Below the pieces are notes generated by a model, which was not told where the DNA came from, did no database searches, and was given only the letters and a program-made list of their open reading frames with translations. Both the position numbers and the translations under genes were made by a program. A stretch of DNA of 64,000 bases from Planctomycetota bacterium (GTDB lineage: Bacteria > Planctomycetota > Phycisphaerae > Sedimentisphaerales > Anaerobacaceae): the NCBI GenBank assembly GCA_019456255.1, contig VRUG01000001.1, forward strand, positions 1-64,000, in the 5' to 3' direction. Within the stretch, counting starts at the first letter, position 1. Every line of letters begins with the position of its first letter. Below are positions 61,062-64,000 of the stretch, piece by piece.

Positions 61062-62102
61062 ATGAGTATAACGAAGCACCAAAAACCGAAAGTGCTTTTT
61101 TTGCTGTTTTTGGCATTTGCAATGGGAGCTACAGATGCGTTTTTGCGATGGCGAAGGAGCTACCAAAGCCCATCATCTGTCATGGCACGTTGCCTGTGCC
61201 TCTGGCAGTCAGACGAAACAGCCAAAGCCGATGGCTTGCCTGCCCTGATTGATCAATTGGATTCTCAGTATCCTGCCGATCGCTGGACTGCTGCTGCGAC
61301 CCTTTCTCGTGCTGGCTACCAGCAAGCTGTTCCGTTTTTGATCCAGGCAATGGCTGATGATTACGGTACTGGACGGACATGTGTAATGGCACAAAGTCTT
61401 GGTATACTCTCGGACAGGCGGGCTGTACCGGCCCTGATCAAAGCCTTGGGCCATCCATCAAATGAAGATCTCCGTGTCTGTGCTTCAGAAGCATTGGGAC
61501 GTATAGGGGATACACGGGCAATAGGACCTTTGATCAAAGCCTTTCGATCAAATCATGTCAGCTTTCCAGCGTTGAAGGCTCTTGGTCAAATTGGTACCCC
61601 AGATGCCGAGTTGTTTCTGAAAAGTATTATGCAAAACTCACCTCGTTCAAGTGATGTTGTCATAGCACAGGATGCTCTTAAAGATATCGACATCGTTAAG
61701 AGGCGCAATGACGGCCCTTATCTACAGACTTTGTTAAGCACCGCCCGAGGCCAGAGACGCCGGTGGATTGTTGAGCTACTGGCCCAAAACGTTCAGATAG
61801 AAGCAATCAATATACTGGCAAAGTTGCTTGCTGATGATAACGAAAGTGTCGAAATTCGAGGCACTGCTGCCGCTGGACTTGTGTTAAGAGGACATGACTC
61901 ATTTGCCGCTTTGCATAAACTGGTCGGAAGCCAAAGCAGTCAAACGCACAGTCTTGCCCAATCTGCTATTCTTCATATCGAAACGAATACGAGCAGAACA
62001 AAAAAATCTGGCCAAAATTATTTCAACTCTTTTGCTGAATTGTCAGCATCCGACAATCTAAATTATTCAATTATCAACGCAATAGGTTCAACGAATGAAT
62101 AA
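61062..62102 (+). CDS. exported or membrane-anchored HEAT-repeat protein
   Basis: A 346-residue protein. An N-terminal hydrophobic helix (KVLFLLFLAFAMGATDAFL) is followed by armadillo/HEAT repeats of about 31 residues: DRWTAAATLSRAGYQQAVPF, AVPALIKALGHPSNEDLRVC, ASEALGRIGDTRAIGPLIKA, and later SVEIRGTAAAGLVLRGHD. These usually mediate protein binding. It lies about 140 nt after the anti-sigma gene and overlaps the next gene by 8 nt. A binding partner in the same pathway is likely; no enzyme activity is visible. Confidence 0.8.
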   Translation: MSITKHQKPKVLFLLFLAFAMGATDAFLRWRRSYQSPSSVMARCLCLWQSDETAKADGLPALIDQLDSQYPADRWTAAATLSRAGYQQAVPFLIQAMADDYGTGRTCVMAQSLGILSDRRAVPALIKALGHPSNEDLRVCASEALGRIGDTRAIGPLIKAFRSNHVSFPALKALGQIGTPDAELFLKSIMQNSPRSSDVVIAQDALKDIDIVKRRNDGPYLQTLLSTARGQRRRWIVELLAQNVQIEAINILAKLLADDNESVEIRGTAAAGLVLRGHDSFAALHKLVGSQSSQTHSLAQSAILHIETNTSRTKKSGQNYFNSFAELSASDNLNYSIINAIGSTNE

Positions 62103-63441
62103 GCCCTTTATACGTGCAACATTTGTAATAATTATGACAGGGATGTTTTCATCTCTTTTATTAGCAGGACAAAGAGAAAAATTGCAGCAAAAGAATCCAT
62201 ATCTTTTCTCATCGGACCAGATTACATGGCTCAAGAATATGGATGCTGCGCTACAACAAGCTGGCAAAGCAGATAAACTCGTACTTGTGAATTTTTACGC
62301 CAATTGGTGTGGCTTCTGTCGGCGGATGGATCAGACTACATTTACAGATAAAACTGTGATACAGAAGATGAATGCTTTTGTTTCTGTAAAGATCAATACT
62401 GACTTAGAAAAAAAGATTGCGGAAGAATATGCAGTCAACGGCTTACCTACTACTGTTATCCTGGATTCGAAAGGCAGGATTATTTCAGGCAGCGAAGGTT
62501 ATATGCGTTCGAACGATCTTATCGAAATGATGGATTCAACTGTAAAGACGATAACTGATCTTAAACAAAATCGTAAAGAGCTTGAGTCAGATCCCAATAA
62601 CTGGAATCGAGCACTGGAATTTGCTCAAAAAAATCTTGAACTTCAACGTTTCCATGATGCTTTACCATGGCTTGAGCGAATTATTGAACATGCACCAAAG
62701 GACCAGGTTGATCTTCACGCCTGGGCAAACTTTGATTTAGCCATAGTCAAGGCTTCAACGGATAATCCAATTGCATCAGTTGATTATGCAGAAACGGTTA
62801 TGAGCATCTATTCTAATCATGAGGCTGCTGATCAGACTCGGAAGATTTTTCCGGATATTCTCTATCTTGCTGGCGAAAAGGCTCAGGAACAGGGCGATCT
62901 AAAAGCGGCACGTGCGTATTATCAGCGTATAGTCATGGAATTTCCAAATTCTCATCTATCCAAAACTGCCCAGGAAAAATTGGATCAGAAAACACATACA
63001 AATGATTCTGCTCCCGAACTTGAAATATCAGAATGGCTACGAGGCCAGGCAACATCGCTGCAAAAACTGCGAGGCAAGGTCGTCCTGCTTGACTTTTTTC
63101 AGATTATCTGCCCGGGTTGTCACCAGGTGCATCCTCATATTGTCCAGATGCAGGAAAAATACGGCAAAGATGGTCTGCAGGTCATTGGTATCGCAGTGGC
63201 GTTTGAGCTGCAGCATATCCAGAAGCGACAGGATATTCGCAATTTTGTCGAACGGACAGAGTTTAACTATCCGGTAGGAATCGACAAGAATTTTACTAAA
63301 ACTTTTCGTGCTTACAAGGCTCGCGGAACACCTTATACTGCAATAATCGATCAGGCCGGCAATTTAAAATATCTCGATTTTTACAACCCTAGCGAAGTTG
63401 AAAGTATTATTCGCAAGCTTTTGTTCAAGGGGGTTCGATGA
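62095..63441 (+). CDS. double-thioredoxin protein with TPR-like middle
   Basis: A 448-residue exported protein. A signal peptide (MNKPFIRATFVIIMTGMFSS) leads to an N-terminal thioredoxin domain with active site ANWCGFCRRM (CxxC) and GLPTTVILDSKGRI. The central part (about residues 170-300) is TPR-like: FAQKNLELQRFHDALPWLER and LKAARAYYQRIVMEFPNSHL. The C-terminal TlpA/AhpC-like domain has a second CxxC, FFQIICPGCHQVHPH, and RGTPYTAIIDQAGN. It probably handles thiol-disulfide exchange in the periplasm. It shares the operon with the sigma pair and overlaps the next gene (ATGA). Confidence 0.87.
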   Translation: MNKPFIRATFVIIMTGMFSSLLLAGQREKLQQKNPYLFSSDQITWLKNMDAALQQAGKADKLVLVNFYANWCGFCRRMDQTTFTDKTVIQKMNAFVSVKINTDLEKKIAEEYAVNGLPTTVILDSKGRIISGSEGYMRSNDLIEMMDSTVKTITDLKQNRKELESDPNNWNRALEFAQKNLELQRFHDALPWLERIIEHAPKDQVDLHAWANFDLAIVKASTDNPIASVDYAETVMSIYSNHEAADQTRKIFPDILYLAGEKAQEQGDLKAARAYYQRIVMEFPNSHLSKTAQEKLDQKTHTNDSAPELEISEWLRGQATSLQKLRGKVVLLDFFQIICPGCHQVHPHIVQMQEKYGKDGLQVIGIAVAFELQHIQKRQDIRNFVERTEFNYPVGIDKNFTKTFRAYKARGTPYTAIIDQAGNLKYLDFYNPSEVESIIRKLLFKGVR

Positions 63442-64000
63442 ACACCTTTGTCCCCCGAGCATTAATATCCCCGTTCATCCTTTGTCCGGTCGCTCTGTTT
63501 ATAATTTACTTTATTTGCCGTTTGTTGCTTGGCCAGCCGTTAAAAAAACGCAGCTTAAATATCGGGTTCTCTTTATTACTGTTGGTATATTTTTTAGGCA
63601 CCGCTGGCTTTGGTATATTCTGGGTGGCTCAACACGAGCTTCCAGTTTTCGACCTCCATTATCTGTTCGGATATATAACACTAGCGCTGGTTGTAATTCA
63701 TCTTGCCTTCAACTGGAAATCGTTGATAGCCTTTTTCACAAGGCATCCAGTAAGACAAAACTCTGCACAAGAGAAAACAGCATCTAAGTACCAGGCAAAA
63801 GTTTTTTTTATAGTCATTGGATTAATATTTTATGGCAGTTTGATATTCTTTATTGGGCGTAACTATGGTACTAAGAACATCCATATTACAATGGCCAAAC
63901 AACCTAACATTGTATCACAACCTGCGGGCACTGCTCAGTCTGCACAAGCTAGGGCTGTTACAGTGCAGCATCAGATGATTAAGGACACGGGCAGAGAATT
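63438..64000 (+). CDS. membrane protein, DUF4405/cytochrome b-like start (partial at window end)
   Basis: A frame from ATG 63438 stays open to the end of the window (187 codons). There are about four hydrophobic segments: LISPFILCPVALFIIYFICR, NIGFSLLLLVYFLGTAGFGI, LHYLFGYITLALVVIHLAFN and VFFIVIGLIFYGSLIFFIGR. FDLHYLFG and VVIHLAFNWK have spaced histidines as in DUF4405/cytochrome-b-like membrane proteins that can bind haem. Its start overlaps the thioredoxin gene stop by 4 nt. Since the gene is cut by the window, its C-terminal domain is unknown. Confidence 0.72.
   Translation, partial: MNTFVPRALISPFILCPVALFIIYFICRLLLGQPLKKRSLNIGFSLLLLVYFLGTAGFGIFWVAQHELPVFDLHYLFGYITLALVVIHLAFNWKSLIAFFTRHPVRQNSAQEKTASKYQAKVFFIVIGLIFYGSLIFFIGRNYGTKNIHITMAKQPNIVSQPAGTAQSAQARAVTVQHQMIKDTGRE

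Overview
The window looks like a chromosomal segment of a Phycisphaerae-type planctomycete, probably an uncultured environmental lineage. The clues are a secreted ADP-ribosylglycohydrolase-like protein ending in a dockerin repeat (39.3-41.5 kb), a TIGR03790-family protein, a dispersed repeat at 53.4-53.8 kb whose minus-strand translation is rich in KNKPN/KMNL motifs, and an ECF sigma factor/anti-sigma operon. The assignment rests on these family resemblances, not on a marker-gene tree.

Layout. 1-1.6 kb is mostly non-coding: one small hypothetical gene, repeats and hairpins, then a compact candidate small RNA with its own promoter and terminator just before tRNA-Ser(CGA). nadE and a VanZ-like membrane protein follow. 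From 5.5 to 39 kb nearly every gene is on the minus strand and forms one large exopolysaccharide/O-antigen type locus. It holds nucleotide-sugar enzymes (Gmd/Fcl for GDP-fucose, a GDP-mannose 3,5-epimerase-like SDR, UDP-glucose dehydrogenase, two further SDRs, two WecB-type 2-epimerases, and a WbpB/WbpD/WbpE-like trio for 2,3-diamino-uronic acids), an initiating phosphoglycosyl transferase, several GT4 glycosyltransferases, a Wzx-type flippase, a Wzy/WaaL-like protein, two deacetylases, an alkaline-phosphatase-fold transferase and two zinc-ribbon methyltransferases, one fused to a kinase-like domain. One glycosyltransferase is broken by an amber codon, and fragments of other genes lie between intact ones.

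41.5-52.1 kb is housekeeping: a tandem 6-pyruvoyl-tetrahydropterin synthase (QueD-like), folE, pepA, prfB with a classical +1 programmed frameshift, two parS sites with parB, an internally deleted dtd, a parvulin lipoprotein, acpS, mnmG and a radical SAM protein. parB, parS and mnmG together suggest that the replication origin is not far away.

52.1-59.5 kb is accessory: a YeeE/YedE sulfur-transport pair, the dispersed repeat, a three-gene TIGR04255 cassette next to tRNA-Ala(CGC), a nitroreductase, tRNA-Val(UAC), and a decayed mobile region. That region contains an IS630-like transposase N-terminus run into a truncated YgjP-like protease, conserved hypothetical genes, and an integrase C-terminus abutting a 30-bp tRNA-Phe fragment. 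59.5-64 kb is a plus-strand operon of ECF sigma factor, zinc-finger anti-sigma factor, HEAT-repeat protein, double-thioredoxin protein and a membrane protein that runs off the end.

The best candidates for undescribed biology are the pseudoknot-like small RNA at 1451-1558, the TIGR04255 cassette, the ECF/HEAT/thioredoxin operon, the methyltransferase-kinase fusion, and the tyrosine-rich tail on the Wzy/WaaL-like protein.
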